This document shows positions 35,126-44,069 of a DNA stretch of 64,000 bases, one piece after another (within the stretch, counting starts at the first letter, position 1; each line of letters opens with the position of its first letter). The position numbers and the translations under genes were made by a program. The stretch covers positions 2,647,001-2,711,000 of the forward strand of contig NZ_JBBOOE010000001.1 in the NCBI RefSeq assembly GCF_038002965.1. Direction: 5' to 3'. Below the pieces are notes generated by a model. It did no database searches. It had not been told where the DNA came from and saw only the letters and a program-made list of their open reading frames with translations. This DNA comes from Robertmurraya sp. FSL R5-0851 (lineage in GTDB: Bacteria > Bacillota > Bacilli > Bacillales > Cytobacillaceae).

Positions 35126-35659
35126 TTATATCACTCTTTTACCGCTTTGGTCCAATTTTGTGATAAAATAATCAATCTCTTCCTTCGTTTTAAGTATAAT
35201 CACCTTTTTCCCCATCGTTTTATACGTTTTCAACCTTTCCTTCATCATCTCTTTCCTAGCAAAATAAGTGGATATAATAAATTTGATAAATTTCCAATCT
35301 AGCTTCTCCTTACAGCCGATCGTCATATCTGGTCTTGTATGACCGATGTTCGTTAGGAATCGCTTCACTACTCGGTAAAGACAAGTTCGTAAGGGGAGTT
35401 CTAGATAAATGACCGTATCACAGCTCAATTCTCTGATATGAATAGTTTTTGTGTAATTTCCATCAATGATCCATTTTTCCTTCTCCACAAGGTTATTTTG
35501 AGCCTCAAAAAATTCATCACTCGATGCTTCGATCCAACCTGGTTTCCAGAAGTAGGTATCAAGATGATGAACGGGAATATGTAACCTCTGACCAAGCTTC
35601 CTAGCAAACGTTGATTTCCCAACACCAGCCGATACTCCAATCACCATAACTCGATTCAT
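35126..35659 (-). CDS. P-loop kinase-like protein (DNA topology modulation/FlaR type)
   Basis: The 177-aa nucleotide kinase-like protein has Walker A GVSAGVGKST at the N-terminus, HHLDTYFWKPGW, the WIIDGNYTKTI segment and VIYLELPLRTCLYRVVKR. This set is typical of the adenylate-kinase-like proteins annotated as topology modulation proteins, whose real substrates are unknown. I choose the ATG at 35659 behind GTGAGGAGAAGA. Confidence 0.82.
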   Translation of the reverse strand: MNRVMVIGVSAGVGKSTFARKLGQRLHIPVHHLDTYFWKPGWIEASSDEFFEAQNNLVEKEKWIIDGNYTKTIHIRELSCDTVIYLELPLRTCLYRVVKRFLTNIGHTRPDMTIGCKEKLDWKFIKFIISTYFARKEMMKERLKTYKTMGKKVIILKTKEEIDYFITKLDQSGKRVI

Positions 35660-35795
35660 TCTTCTCCTCACCTTCTCACATGTCATATTTTTCTATTTTC
35701 TCACAACAAACCATTTTCCACTAATATAATCTTTTTTTCCAACATAAAAATGGAGAAAGAACACAAAAGTTCTTTCCCCTCTTCATATATACAAC

Positions 35796-36473
35796 CTACT
35801 CAATCCACTGAACGATATCCTTCAAGTCTTTCCTAATTTTTGGTCGAGGTTCCTTCTCTCTGTATCCAAACGCTACCATAACAGAAACAGCCAAATGTCC
35901 ATCCTCGAGTAAATTTTCCTCTTCCAAAATCTTCTGTACTTCATCAAAACTAAATCCTTCAATTGGACAAGAATCAATTCCAATTAGTGCCGCTGCTGTC
36001 ATCATATTTGCTAAAGCAATGTACGTTTGCTTTCCGGCCCAGTCCAGCATCGTTCGTTCATTTTCTAATAAGTTAAGATCGTCTTCTTGAAAGGTTTTAT
36101 ATCTTTCTAAAATTTTCCCCAAAAGCTCTTCAGGGAATTTTTTCACCTCTAACATTTGATGTTTAACATATTCCGAATCATACTTTGTATCTTTAATGGT
36201 TCTTGCCAAAATTACAACAAAATGACTAGCTGTTGGAAGCTGGCCTTGTGCTCCCCAAGCCACTTCCCTTAATTTTTCTCTTAGGGCAGCATTCTGAACA
36301 ACTACAAATTTCCATGGTTCATATCCAACAGAGCTAGGCGATAATCTCCCCGCTTCAAGTATGAATTGAAAATCCTCATCGCTAATTTTTTTGGATGCGT
36401 CGAAAGATTTAGTCGCATGTCTAAAACGAAAGGCCTCTAGAACTTCTTCTTTTTTCTTCGAATGATCTGTCAT
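35796..36473 (-). CDS. Nitroreductase-family NAD(P)H-dependent oxidoreductase
   Basis: The 225-aa FMN enzyme has FRHATKSFDASKKISDEDF, then LSPSSVGYEPWKFVV and the C-terminal AFGYREKEPRPKIRK that closes the FMN site. It is of the NfsB/YfkO group and forms dimers. The ATG at 36473 lies nine bases after GGAG; an in-frame GTG two codons earlier is too close to that site. It probably reduces nitro or quinone compounds. Confidence 0.88.
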   Translation of the reverse strand: MTDHSKKKEEVLEAFRFRHATKSFDASKKISDEDFQFILEAGRLSPSSVGYEPWKFVVVQNAALREKLREVAWGAQGQLPTASHFVVILARTIKDTKYDSEYVKHQMLEVKKFPEELLGKILERYKTFQEDDLNLLENERTMLDWAGKQTYIALANMMTAAALIGIDSCPIEGFSFDEVQKILEEENLLEDGHLAVSVMVAFGYREKEPRPKIRKDLKDIVQWIE

Positions 36474-36546
36474 ATGCACCGTCTCCTAATAGTTTGTGAT
36501 GTATTGATCATAGTATATTCCTTATGTGATGGGAAGTAAAATGCTC

Positions 36547-37280
36547 TTAATGGTTGATATAGTTTGGCTTATCTTGATTTTGAAGAGAGATATGTAATAC
36601 AAGATTCTCATTTATGGATGCGAAGAATACCTGATTTAATTTTACCTGCATTTTCGAGAGTTCCTCTCTTAACCATGCCTCATCTTTGTTTAAATGTTCA
36701 AGAGTGGTTGTATCTATTTTTCCCTCCATAATAACAGGTAAACTAATTTGATGGTCTACCTCAGTAAGATCTAAATCCTTTTTGACCACTGGCGCTTCAC
36801 CAGCATATTTAAATAATGAAAGTCGCCCATTTGCTTCAATGATTCCGAGTTGAACTATGGATAAGTCAAATACTTCTTTCTCCTAAGCATCTGTAAAATA
36901 TTATCGATGGAGTAATTAATTTTTCTTAAATTATTTACAATTAGCTCCCCATTTTCTATGACAATAGTAGGTTCAAAGGTAAGTGCCTTTCCTATTCTCC
37001 GATATTTAATTACGGTGGCTGTCACAATCCTTTGTAGGATCGCAAGTGCAATTACTGCTGCTGCAGTAGGGATTTGTTTTATTGTTGGGTCGGCAATATC
37101 CGCTCCGACTATAGCTCCAAGTGTTATGATGACTAAAAAATCAAATACAGGAAGTTCTCCGATTGATCTCTTCCCCATAAACAATGTGGCCATTAATAGG
37201 AGCGGTAAAATAGTAAAGATTCTACCGTAAACTAATAAAATGTCCTTTAGTACTTCCACATCCATCTCCCTCTCTTGCAT
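36547..37280 (-). pseudogene. DUF421/YetF-family membrane protein, frameshifted
   Basis: From the ATG at 37280 (AAAGGGGAGCTTT) the frame encodes three membrane segments and the DUF421 start (GKRSIGELPVFDFLVIITLG), then stops after LRRKKYLTYP. Restoring one G near 36875-36877 turns this into LRRKEVFDLSIVQLGIIEAN and continues through KYAGEAPVVKKDLDL to the usual C-terminal domain ending at 36547. That gives a normal ~245-aa YetF-like protein. As read, the gene is split by a one-base deletion, real or technical. Confidence 0.85.
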
Positions 37281-37337
37281 AAAGCTCCCCTTTAGCGTAA
37301 CCATTAAAGAACGCTACTATTTCAAATAAAAATGAAA

Positions 37338-37368
37338 AACCTGTCTCCATTTACTTTGGAAACAGGTT
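37338..37368 (-). terminator. Terminator of the NiaP-type gene
   Basis: On the minus strand AACCTGTTTCC and GGAGACAGGTT pair (one G-U) and are followed by TTTTCATTTTT. Confidence 0.75.
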
Positions 37369-37380
37369 CTCGCGTAAGAT

Positions 37381-38580
37381 TTATGTTAATTCAATTTGTT
37401 TTGTCTCTCTACCAAAGAACGCTAATACAACCACTCCCACAACGATACTAATACAGAATATCGTAAAAATAAAGCCGATAGAATAGCCTGCTGCAACTAG
37501 TGATCCAACCAATAATGGACCAAGGATACCACCCACACGACCGATCGAAGCGGCCATCCCAGAGCCTGTCCCACGAATCACAGCTGGATACTGTTCTGGG
37601 GTATATGCATATAATGCTCCCCATGCACCGAGGTTAAAGAACGATAATAGAATCCCCGCTGTCATTAAGATGGCAGTCGTCTCAGCATTACCGAACACTA
37701 GTGCCGAAGCTGCAGTTCCTAATAAATAGGTGACTAATACAAATTTGCGTCCTAGTTTTTCAATTAACCATGCCGCTGTATAGTAACCTGGAAGTTGAGC
37801 TAACGTCATGATAAGCACATATTCAAAGCTCTTAATCATGCTAAAACCCTTCATGACCATCACACTTGGTAACCATAAGAACATACCGTAATAAGAGAAT
37901 ACAACAGTAAACCAAACAACCCATAATACAAAGGTAGAACGTGAGTGATCTTTTGACCATACGTCTTGGATATTTTGAATCACCGTTCTTTTTTCTACCT
38001 TCTTTTTTGAAAATGCTGGTGAATCCGGTAAGTTTACTCGTAAATAAAGTGCGTAAAACGCTGGAATAGCACTAATAATCAAGGCAATTTTCCAACCATA
38101 GGATGGGATAATAAAGTACGAAATAAGTGCAGATAGAAGCCATCCAAATGCCCAAAAGCTCTCAAGGAGAACAACGACACGTCCACGATCTTTAGCTGGT
38201 ACACTTTCAGAAACAAGTGTTGAGGCAACAGGTAATTCTCCTCCCAACCCCATTCCTACAAAGAATCGCAAAACGAGAAAAGCTGCTAAAGTGGTAGTAA
38301 AGGCTGAAGCTCCGCTCGCTAATGAAAATAATAGTAGAGTAATAATAAAAATATTCTTTCTTCCAATTCGATCTGCCCAAATACCAAAAACGAGAGCACC
38401 AACAGCCATCCCTATCGAGTTCACACTTCCAATCCAACCCATTTGTTCAGGAGTTAATCCCCAATCAGCATTTAGAGCTGCAATGATAAAAGAAAGCATA
38501 CCAACATCCATCGCATCAAACATCCAACCAAGACCTGCGATGCTGAGTAATTTTTTTTGTGAAATTGCTTTATTTTCCAT
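37381..38580 (-). CDS. niaP: MFS transporter, NiaP (niacin permease) type
   Basis: The 399-aa protein has 12 membrane segments. Its N-terminus (LLSIAGLGWMFDAMDVGMLS) and loop FGIWADRIGRKNIF are characteristic of the YceI/NiaP niacin permease of Bacillus within the AAHS/sugar-porter-like MFS. GGELPVASTLVSESVPAKDRG follows TM4. The ATG start follows GAGGAGGGTTACATAG. It is monocistronic and divergent from a MerR regulator. I saw no obvious NiaR operator in the 243-bp gap. Substrate assignment rests on resemblance recalled from memory. Confidence 0.75.
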   Translation of the reverse strand: MENKAISQKKLLSIAGLGWMFDAMDVGMLSFIIAALNADWGLTPEQMGWIGSVNSIGMAVGALVFGIWADRIGRKNIFIITLLLFSLASGASAFTTTLAAFLVLRFFVGMGLGGELPVASTLVSESVPAKDRGRVVVLLESFWAFGWLLSALISYFIIPSYGWKIALIISAIPAFYALYLRVNLPDSPAFSKKKVEKRTVIQNIQDVWSKDHSRSTFVLWVVWFTVVFSYYGMFLWLPSVMVMKGFSMIKSFEYVLIMTLAQLPGYYTAAWLIEKLGRKFVLVTYLLGTAASALVFGNAETTAILMTAGILLSFFNLGAWGALYAYTPEQYPAVIRGTGSGMAASIGRVGGILGPLLVGSLVAAGYSIGFIFTIFCISIVVGVVVLAFFGRETKQIELT

Positions 38581-38823
38581 CTATGTAACCCTCCTCTTGT
38601 CTTGACATCTGTCATTACTAGATAACTATAGTCCTCGTAATAAAAAAAAACAAGTACATTTGATTACATATTGGATCATATTTTTATTATTTTTAACGAT
38701 ACTTACATTTCTATACGGTGAAGGTTTCAGGTATAGGGAGGCCAATTTCCCTTAATTTTTTTTCCCCTATTTACATTAACGCTACGTAAAGGTTTATATT
38801 GATTTTATCAGGAGGTGAAGCAT

Positions 38824-39579
38824 ATGGAATACACGGTTCAAAAACTCGGACAATTGGCTGGAATTAGTACGAGAACATTACGGTATTACGACCAAATCGG
38901 TCTTCTGCAACCAAGCAGGGTGAATTCTAATGGATATCGAATTTATGGGCAATCGGAGGTGAATCGCCTTCAGCAGATCCTATTTTATAAAGAGCTTGGA
39001 GTTAGCTTGGATATGATTAAAGAAATACTCTCCTCCTCTACGTTTGACGCAGAAACAGCGCTTAGAGAACATCGTTTAAAGCTAATTGAAAAGAAGCAAC
39101 AAATTGAAACGTTAATTTGTAATGTGGAAAAGACTATTGCAGAATCTGAAGGGAGAATGACCATGTCAAATAAAGAGAAGTTTGAAGGATTTAAACAGAA
39201 CTTACTTGCTGAAAATGAAAAGAAATACGGAAAAGAGATTCGTGAAAAGTATGGAAAAGAAACGGTAGAACAATCCAATGCCAAGTTAATGAACCTGTCT
39301 GAGGAGGACTATAAAAAGGTGACAACTTTAGAGCAACAAATAAGAGATGTTTTGGCTCAGGCTTTTACAAGTGGTGATCCCGCAGGTCCGCTTGCACAAC
39401 AAGCAGCCGAGCTTCATAAGGAATGGCTTTGCTATTTTTGGCCATCGTACAGTAAAGAAGCACATGCTGGTCTTGCCCAAATGTACGTCGATGATGAAAG
39501 ATTCACTGCCTACTACGATAAGGACCAACCTGGAACGACAGAGTTTTTACGTGATGCGATAGCCATTTATACAAAATAA
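38824..39579 (+). CDS. MerR-family regulator with TipAS domain
   Basis: The 251-aa protein has a MerR winged helix (YTVQKLGQLAGISTRTLRYY), a dimerisation coiled coil (about 75-115) and a C-terminal TipAS antibiotic-recognition domain. TipAS-type proteins bind thiopeptides or other drugs and activate their own promoter. The ATG at 38824 follows AGGAGGTGAAGCAT. An in-frame GTG three codons earlier is part of the ribosome site. It is divergent from the niaP-type gene. Confidence 0.9.
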   Translation: MEYTVQKLGQLAGISTRTLRYYDQIGLLQPSRVNSNGYRIYGQSEVNRLQQILFYKELGVSLDMIKEILSSSTFDAETALREHRLKLIEKKQQIETLICNVEKTIAESEGRMTMSNKEKFEGFKQNLLAENEKKYGKEIREKYGKETVEQSNAKLMNLSEEDYKKVTTLEQQIRDVLAQAFTSGDPAGPLAQQAAELHKEWLCYFWPSYSKEAHAGLAQMYVDDERFTAYYDKDQPGTTEFLRDAIAIYTK

Positions 39580-39580
39580 G

Positions 39581-39603
39581 AGGAGGAGCGACTTGCCCCT
39601 CCT
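39581..39603 (+). terminator. Terminator of the MerR gene
   Basis: AGGAGG pairs with CCTCCT with an inner GC stem, followed by TTTTTT. Confidence 0.7.
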
Positions 39604-39620
39604 TTTTTTACAGCATGGAC

Positions 39621-40133
39621 TTACCTTTCTATTAATAATTCAATCAACCAGCAATCACGAAACTCTCCTTCATGGAATTCATGCTTCGGAAGCAATTTTA
39701 CTTTTTCAAATCCACATTTTTCGTAACATCTTATTGCCCTTTTATTACTAGCCTGTGGGTCCATTATGATTCTTGCAGCGCTCTTTTGCGTTGCTAAGTA
39801 ATTAACCATTGTATGAATAAGAAGGGTTCCTATTCCTTTATTCCAGTAATCCGTTTCTCCAATAAATTGATCCATACCAAACGTCTTTACTTTCTCGTCT
39901 TCTACTGTATACGTTTGAATATATCCTATGGGCTTTTCTTCTAATGTAAAAATATATCGCGATAACCCTTCCTCTTCCAGAAAAAAAGTTTCCATTACTT
40001 TCTCTATTGTAAAAGGTTGATCTCTACCTTCGTAGTATTCTAGTACCGAAGGGTTTGAAAGCCATTTTGCTAAATGATTTGCATCTTCTTTCCTGAGCGA
40101 TCGAATCGTTAGTTCAGCGTTTTTAATCTCCAT
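39621..40133 (-). CDS. GNAT acetyltransferase, AAC(6')-like
   Basis: The 170-aa GNAT protein has LTIRSLRKEDANHLAKWLSNP, MDQFIGETDYWNKGIGTLLI (acetyl-CoA pyrophosphate loop) and DPQASNKRAIRCYEKCGFEKV, the layout of RimJ/RimL and aminoglycoside 6'-acetyltransferases. The last motif and the WNKGIGT loop favour AAC(6')-like. Drug acetylation is not proven. The ATG at 40133 follows GGGGAGGGGAAAAG. Confidence 0.8.
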   Translation of the reverse strand: MEIKNAELTIRSLRKEDANHLAKWLSNPSVLEYYEGRDQPFTIEKVMETFFLEEEGLSRYIFTLEEKPIGYIQTYTVEDEKVKTFGMDQFIGETDYWNKGIGTLLIHTMVNYLATQKSAARIIMDPQASNKRAIRCYEKCGFEKVKLLPKHEFHEGEFRDCWLIELLIER

Positions 40134-40173
40134 CTTTTCCCCTCCCCCTTTAATCCACATATTACCATAACAA

Positions 40174-40205
40174 AAAACCAAATCTGACTTAAAAGATTTG
40201 GTTTT
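40174..40205. terminator. Bidirectional terminator
   Basis: AAAACCAAATC and GATTTGGTTTT form an 11-bp stem between the 50-aa gene and the AAC(6')-like gene. T-runs lie on both sides. Confidence 0.75.
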
Positions 40206-40212
40206 TGTTTTC

Positions 40213-40365
40213 TTACTTATTCTTTTTTGAAACTTGAGCTGGCTTCGGCAAATCGCTTTCAGTTACTCCAGTTAATGTCGTACGATTCATTTTGCTTGTG
40301 TCTTTACCAGCACCAGGTAATGTATTTGCCATTGGTAATTGCTCTAGTTCTTTTCCACTTGGCAA
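40213..40365 (-). CDS. Small 50-aa protein, unknown
   Basis: A TTG at 40365 follows GAGGGAGGTGTTAAAC, an excellent ribosome site, and opens a 50-codon frame: PSGKELEQLPMANTLPGAGK and an end in QVSKKNK. The composition is low in hydrophobic residues and rich in Pro, Lys and Thr, like small spore-associated proteins, but I recognise no family. The frame extends upstream to 40581 without a signal. A terminator follows directly. Confidence 0.55.
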   Translation of the reverse strand: MPSGKELEQLPMANTLPGAGKDTSKMNRTTLTGVTESDLPKPAQVSKKNK

Positions 40366-40492
40366 GTTTAACACCTCCCTCGTCATTATTAACATGCTCC
40401 TATTCTCTTCGGATACACAGTAAATGGAAATAATATTATCTGAAATTATATTAAAATTTATGAAAAAAGAATTAGCAACTGTCAGGCTGATT

Positions 40493-41416
40493 TTAAAGGT
40501 CGTATCCAAACTCAATAATGGTATAGAACATGCGATATCCAAGGGATTGGTATAGTGAAATCGCCTTTCGATTGTCTCCAAACACTCCTAATGTTGCTTC
40601 CGTTTTCCCTTTTTCCTTTAAAAAAGTTAATGCTTCAGTAATCAATGCCTTTGCTATCCCCATTCGTCTCCAATTAGGTAAAACAAAGATATTTTCAGTC
40701 GCACTTCTCTTTTCTCCGAGTCCCCATGTCATAACACTACCCACTACGTTTTGTCCATCAAATGCAGTAAATGTAGCCCATTCTGCCCCAGACTTTGTCC
40801 ATTGAAGATGATTCAAGCTCCAACAAATCCCGTTCGGATCTCCAGCAGCCTCTGCACGCAAATAACTTTCCTGCTCTTCTTGAGATTCCATTTTCCAATT
40901 CATTACCCTAATATTTGCTGGTAGAGGATATGAAGGGATTGGTTCAGTTAAATCTCTTTTCATCACCAAATGATTTTCTTTCGCTATAAATCCTTTTGAT
41001 AAATAAAAATCCATCTCCTCAAAATCATCAGAAGATATCGTATGTCTAAGGGTAATTTTTTTATTAGGGTATTGGCTTCGAATCATTTTAGCTCTAATCA
41101 TAACTGCATCCATTAGCTCATTCACTGCCTCTTTTGGGACTGTTGTATTCTCATTTATCGCTAAGTCCATCTGTAGCTTAAATTCAAAGTCCAAAGATTT
41201 GTTCGGATCTTCGATTAAACCCCAAGACTGATCAGGTGCAATATGTGCGGAAGCGAAAACTTCTCCCTCTTCACTAACAGCACAGAAAATATTATCTGAA
41301 GTATAGTCCCCATTGTACCGATAAGCTAACATGGAAATAAAATCAAACTTGGCGATTTGATTGGCATCCTGTTCCTCAAAATTTCTAATTAAATAGGGCT
41401 TCTTCAATCTCTCCAT
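40493..41416 (-). CDS. GNAT-family acetyltransferase, tandem-domain
   Basis: The 307-aa protein carries two GNAT-like halves. The N-terminal one (about 8-160) is degenerate. The C-terminal one (about 165-305) has ENIFVLPNWRRMGIAKALITEAL, a clear acetyl-CoA loop, and DNRKAISLYQSLGYRM. The substrate is unknown. The start follows AAAGGATGTACAT. It reads towards the 50-aa gene, with about 130 bases between. Confidence 0.82.
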   Translation of the reverse strand: MERLKKPYLIRNFEEQDANQIAKFDFISMLAYRYNGDYTSDNIFCAVSEEGEVFASAHIAPDQSWGLIEDPNKSLDFEFKLQMDLAINENTTVPKEAVNELMDAVMIRAKMIRSQYPNKKITLRHTISSDDFEEMDFYLSKGFIAKENHLVMKRDLTEPIPSYPLPANIRVMNWKMESQEEQESYLRAEAAGDPNGICWSLNHLQWTKSGAEWATFTAFDGQNVVGSVMTWGLGEKRSATENIFVLPNWRRMGIAKALITEALTFLKEKGKTEATLGVFGDNRKAISLYQSLGYRMFYTIIEFGYDL

Positions 41417-41579
41417 ATGTACATCCTTTCATCCCCCATCTTTATTTAGAATTATTCTCCATAACTAGGATAATTCCTCTATTTGACAATCTAACACCAA
41501 GTGTCCACCCGAGACGGACAAATTTCCCACTTTTGTCCACGGAGGGTGTCTGTCACCACATTCTTCTATAAATAAAAAA

Positions 41580-41692
41580 GGGCCCTCTTTGAAATAAGTA
41601 GTTCAGATAATGTGGAGAAAATCTAAAATAACAATGAATTTTTGGTATTAAAAACAGCATAATTCGTTCTGTAATTAGCACAAGTTTTAACA
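41580..41692 (+). repeat. Dispersed repeat, copy C
   Basis: Contains AATAAGTAGTTCAGATAA, TGTGGAGAAAATC and TAATTAGCACA in the same order and spacing as copy B (22058-22165) and part of copy A (21272-21345). The rest of 41417-41579 shows only an imperfect inverted repeat (GTGTCCACC / GGAGGGTGTC) and no gene. Confidence 0.55.
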
Positions 41693-41694
41693 CA

Positions 41695-41724
41695 AAAAAC
41701 GCTTGGATTTACCAAGCGTTTTTT
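41695..41724. terminator. Intrinsic terminator of the lipoprotein gene
   Basis: AAAAAACGCTTGG and CCAAGCGTTTTTT form a 13-bp stem with a 4-nt loop. Symmetrical A and T runs make it bidirectional. Confidence 0.8.
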
Positions 41725-41753
41725 CATTGTTATTTCCTTATCTAAACTTCCTA

Positions 41754-42209
41754 TTATTGAATGACGATATTTCCTACATATTGGGCAGTTCCTTTATCAG
41801 TAGGTAGGTCTAAAACAATCATAAACTCGCCTTTATCTTTCGGTAAGTTGAAATAAGGACCTGCATTATCCATTTCTAAATCTATTTTGTTTTCATTTTG
41901 CCAAAGCGAAATTTTCACATTTTTCTCGTCAAAATATCCATCTTGAAGGGAAAACTGAACTTTCTGCCCAGAATTAAAGTGCATTTTATTTTGCTTTTTT
42001 GCTAATGAAAGAATATCCTTCGTTTCCTTGTTGTATTTTTCATCAAAAGTCCAATTTATGTTTGCTTCTGCTAATTTTTCTTCTTGAGTAATATCCTCTG
42101 GATTTGTAAGTGAAGCAGTAGGGGGAGAAAAATCATATTCTTCTCCAATACATCCTGTTAATGAAACAACAAAAAACAATCCAAAAAGAAAGATACAAAA
42201 TCTTTTCAA
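41754..42209 (-). CDS. Predicted lipoprotein, 151 aa
   Basis: The signal peptide FCIFLFGLFFVVSLTGC has a lipobox (LTGC, Cys 19), followed by a linker and a beta-rich domain (YFDEKNVKISLWQNENKIDL, GEFMIVLDLPTDKGTAQYVG). It is an exported membrane-anchored protein of unknown function. The TTG start follows GGAGGTGAAATTAT. IS copy 3 begins 27 bases upstream and replaces whatever promoter it had, so it may now be silent or driven from the IS. Confidence 0.75.
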   Translation of the reverse strand: MKRFCIFLFGLFFVVSLTGCIGEEYDFSPPTASLTNPEDITQEEKLAEANINWTFDEKYNKETKDILSLAKKQNKMHFNSGQKVQFSLQDGYFDEKNVKISLWQNENKIDLEMDNAGPYFNLPKDKGEFMIVLDLPTDKGTAQYVGNIVIQ

Positions 42210-42376
42210 ATAATTTCACCTCCATATATTTTTGCGTATTGTCAAAACTTTTATATTAAATAGGCTATAAAATACCTTGATAGAGGGCTTTTTGAGCAAA
42301 AAAATTGCCACCCCCTGAATTTTAGGAAATAGTGAGGTTACCACACCAAACACCAACCTAAAAAGGAAGTGACAAG

Positions 42377-43816
42377 TTGTACCCTCAAATTATAACCTAT
42401 TTATTAACTTTTATTAAGTACCAAGAACAAATCATTCGAACATTGCTTACCCTACTTATCGGAAAAAACATGTTTGAAAAACCAACAGAGCAACCTGTGA
42501 ATAAACCCTATCGAAAACTCCAGGTAGATGATCTTCCGATAATCGAACCACTGGAAAAACTTGATTACAAAACTCTTTTGAAGGAGTATTTCAACGAACA
42601 CGGTAAGTCACTAAAACCTGTTCAAAGGCGATCTAATTCCAAGACTGTTGTACCTAAATCAATGAATTGTCCTAAGTGTGGTGCTCCGTCGGACTATCTT
42701 TATGCCAATAACGGAGATAAAGGTCAATTTCAGTGTAAGGTGTGTTCGTGTCTTTTCAGTGATAAAAATCGTTTTTCAAAAGAGGCCATTTTAAAGTGTC
42801 CTCATTGTTCAAAATCACTCGATAAAATTAAGGATAGAAAAGACTTTTTCGTCTACAAATGCAAAAACAACAACTGTTCTTTTTACCAAAGAAACCTTAA
42901 AGCGATGTCCTCCAAAGAGAAGACACGATTTAAGAAAGATCCTCAAGCATTTAAAATAAGATATATCTTTCGGCAGTTTCATATTGATTTTCTACCTTTG
43001 GCCAAGCAAACGCCTGAACTACCAGCAGTAGATTTGTCTAGGATTTATGCTTCACCACATACATTAGGTTTGATATTAACCTACCATGTTAACTACGGCC
43101 TTTCGGCCCGTAGGACAGCTGCCATTATGCAGGATGTTCATGGTGTGGCTATTTCCCACCAAACGATATTGAACTACGAAAATAGCGTGGCTCTTATGCT
43201 TAAGCCATATGTGGATTACTATCCGTATGAGCTTTCCGACCAATTCTGTGGTGACGAAACTTATATTCGAGTCGGTGGACGCTGGCATTATTTATTTTTC
43301 TTTTTTGATGCGGTTAAAAAGATCATTCTTTCCTATCCGGTGTCTCCTAATCGAGATACAGCGTCAGCCATTCGTGCGATAGATGAAGTGTTAGTAAAGA
43401 TGAAGGAGATCCCGAAAGACCTAACTTTCGTAGTAGATGGAAATCCAATCTACCTACTAGCTCAACACTTTTTCGCACAACATGACATTTCGTTTGATGT
43501 GAAGCAAGTAATCGGGCTTACAAATGATGACCCAGTTTCAACTGAATATAGACCTTTAAAACAGGTAATCGAGAGACTGAATCGAACATTTAAAGGCAAT
43601 TATCGCTCCACTCATGGCTTTGGCTCGCAACAAGGGTCGGTTTCTTTTGTCACCTTATTTGTGGCTTACTTTAACTTTTTAAGGCCGCACGCCACCTTGG
43701 AAGGTAAGGTACCTGTCGTGAACCCAGAATTATCAGGGCTTCCGACAATGCCAGCACGTTGGACAAAACTGATTGAGTTAGCACAAAACTGGATTATCGA
43801 GCAGCAAACCGCCTAA
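42377..43816 (+). CDS. Transposase of the zinc-ribbon DDE element, copy 3
   Basis: A TTG start follows GGAAGTGACAAG. The 479-aa intact product has both zinc ribbons and the DDE motifs (FCGDETYIRV, FVVDGNPIYL, VIERLNRTFKGNYR), collinear with copies 1 and 2 but with scattered substitutions, so it arrived independently. Confidence 0.88.
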   Translation: MYPQIITYLLTFIKYQEQIIRTLLTLLIGKNMFEKPTEQPVNKPYRKLQVDDLPIIEPLEKLDYKTLLKEYFNEHGKSLKPVQRRSNSKTVVPKSMNCPKCGAPSDYLYANNGDKGQFQCKVCSCLFSDKNRFSKEAILKCPHCSKSLDKIKDRKDFFVYKCKNNNCSFYQRNLKAMSSKEKTRFKKDPQAFKIRYIFRQFHIDFLPLAKQTPELPAVDLSRIYASPHTLGLILTYHVNYGLSARRTAAIMQDVHGVAISHQTILNYENSVALMLKPYVDYYPYELSDQFCGDETYIRVGGRWHYLFFFFDAVKKIILSYPVSPNRDTASAIRAIDEVLVKMKEIPKDLTFVVDGNPIYLLAQHFFAQHDISFDVKQVIGLTNDDPVSTEYRPLKQVIERLNRTFKGNYRSTHGFGSQQGSVSFVTLFVAYFNFLRPHATLEGKVPVVNPELSGLPTMPARWTKLIELAQNWIIEQQTA

Positions 43817-43849
43817 CTTTTTGTTTAGCTGAGCCCCTTGGGCTATTCA

Positions 43850-44000
43850 GTAATCGGCGAAGCGAACTCTTGACAAACCGAATGGAGAAAAAGGTTAAAA
43901 TTGGTAATGGTCAAGGGTTATTTGTCATGCCTACTTTTGTTCCCATCGCCCTTGATACTTTTATCGCAACCTTTTTCGACTGTTTGTCAAGAGCGATTGC
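43850..44000 (+). other. Conserved multi-stem structure 3' of the transposase, copy 3 (compensated stem)
   Basis: The outer arms GTAATCG/CGATTGC and CTCTTGACAAAC/GTTTGTCAAGAG and the inner CAAGGG/CCCTTG are kept. The third stem, GCCAATGGTTT/AAACCATTGGC in copies 1 and 2, is here GAAAAAGGTT/AACCTTTTTC: both arms have changed together and still pair over 10 bp. The apical motif (TTATTTGTCATGCC) is conserved. Confidence 0.75.
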
Positions 44001-44069
44001 GGGGCCTCACGTCCCCCCAATGGAAGTGATCTAATACTTTACATAGTTTTCATAGAACTTTTGACACTA

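Larger units (their letters stand above)
42237..44069 (+). mobile_element. Zinc-ribbon DDE insertion sequence, copy 3
   Basis: The ends TATTGTCAAAA and TTTTGACACTA match copies 1 and 2. The outer flanks (GCG on the left; CCGTCGCCC on the right) do not form a target duplication. Its right end abuts the interior of a squalene-hopene cyclase gene whose 5' part is missing on the other side, so a deletion or rearrangement has occurred at the left border. Confidence 0.85.

Noticed and set aside
29012..44069. Composite transposon bounded by IS copies 2 and 3
   Set aside because: The copies are in the same orientation and diverged, the outer flanks (CCGATTCTACCG versus CCGTCGCCC) do not form a duplication, and the DNA between looks like ordinary chromosome.
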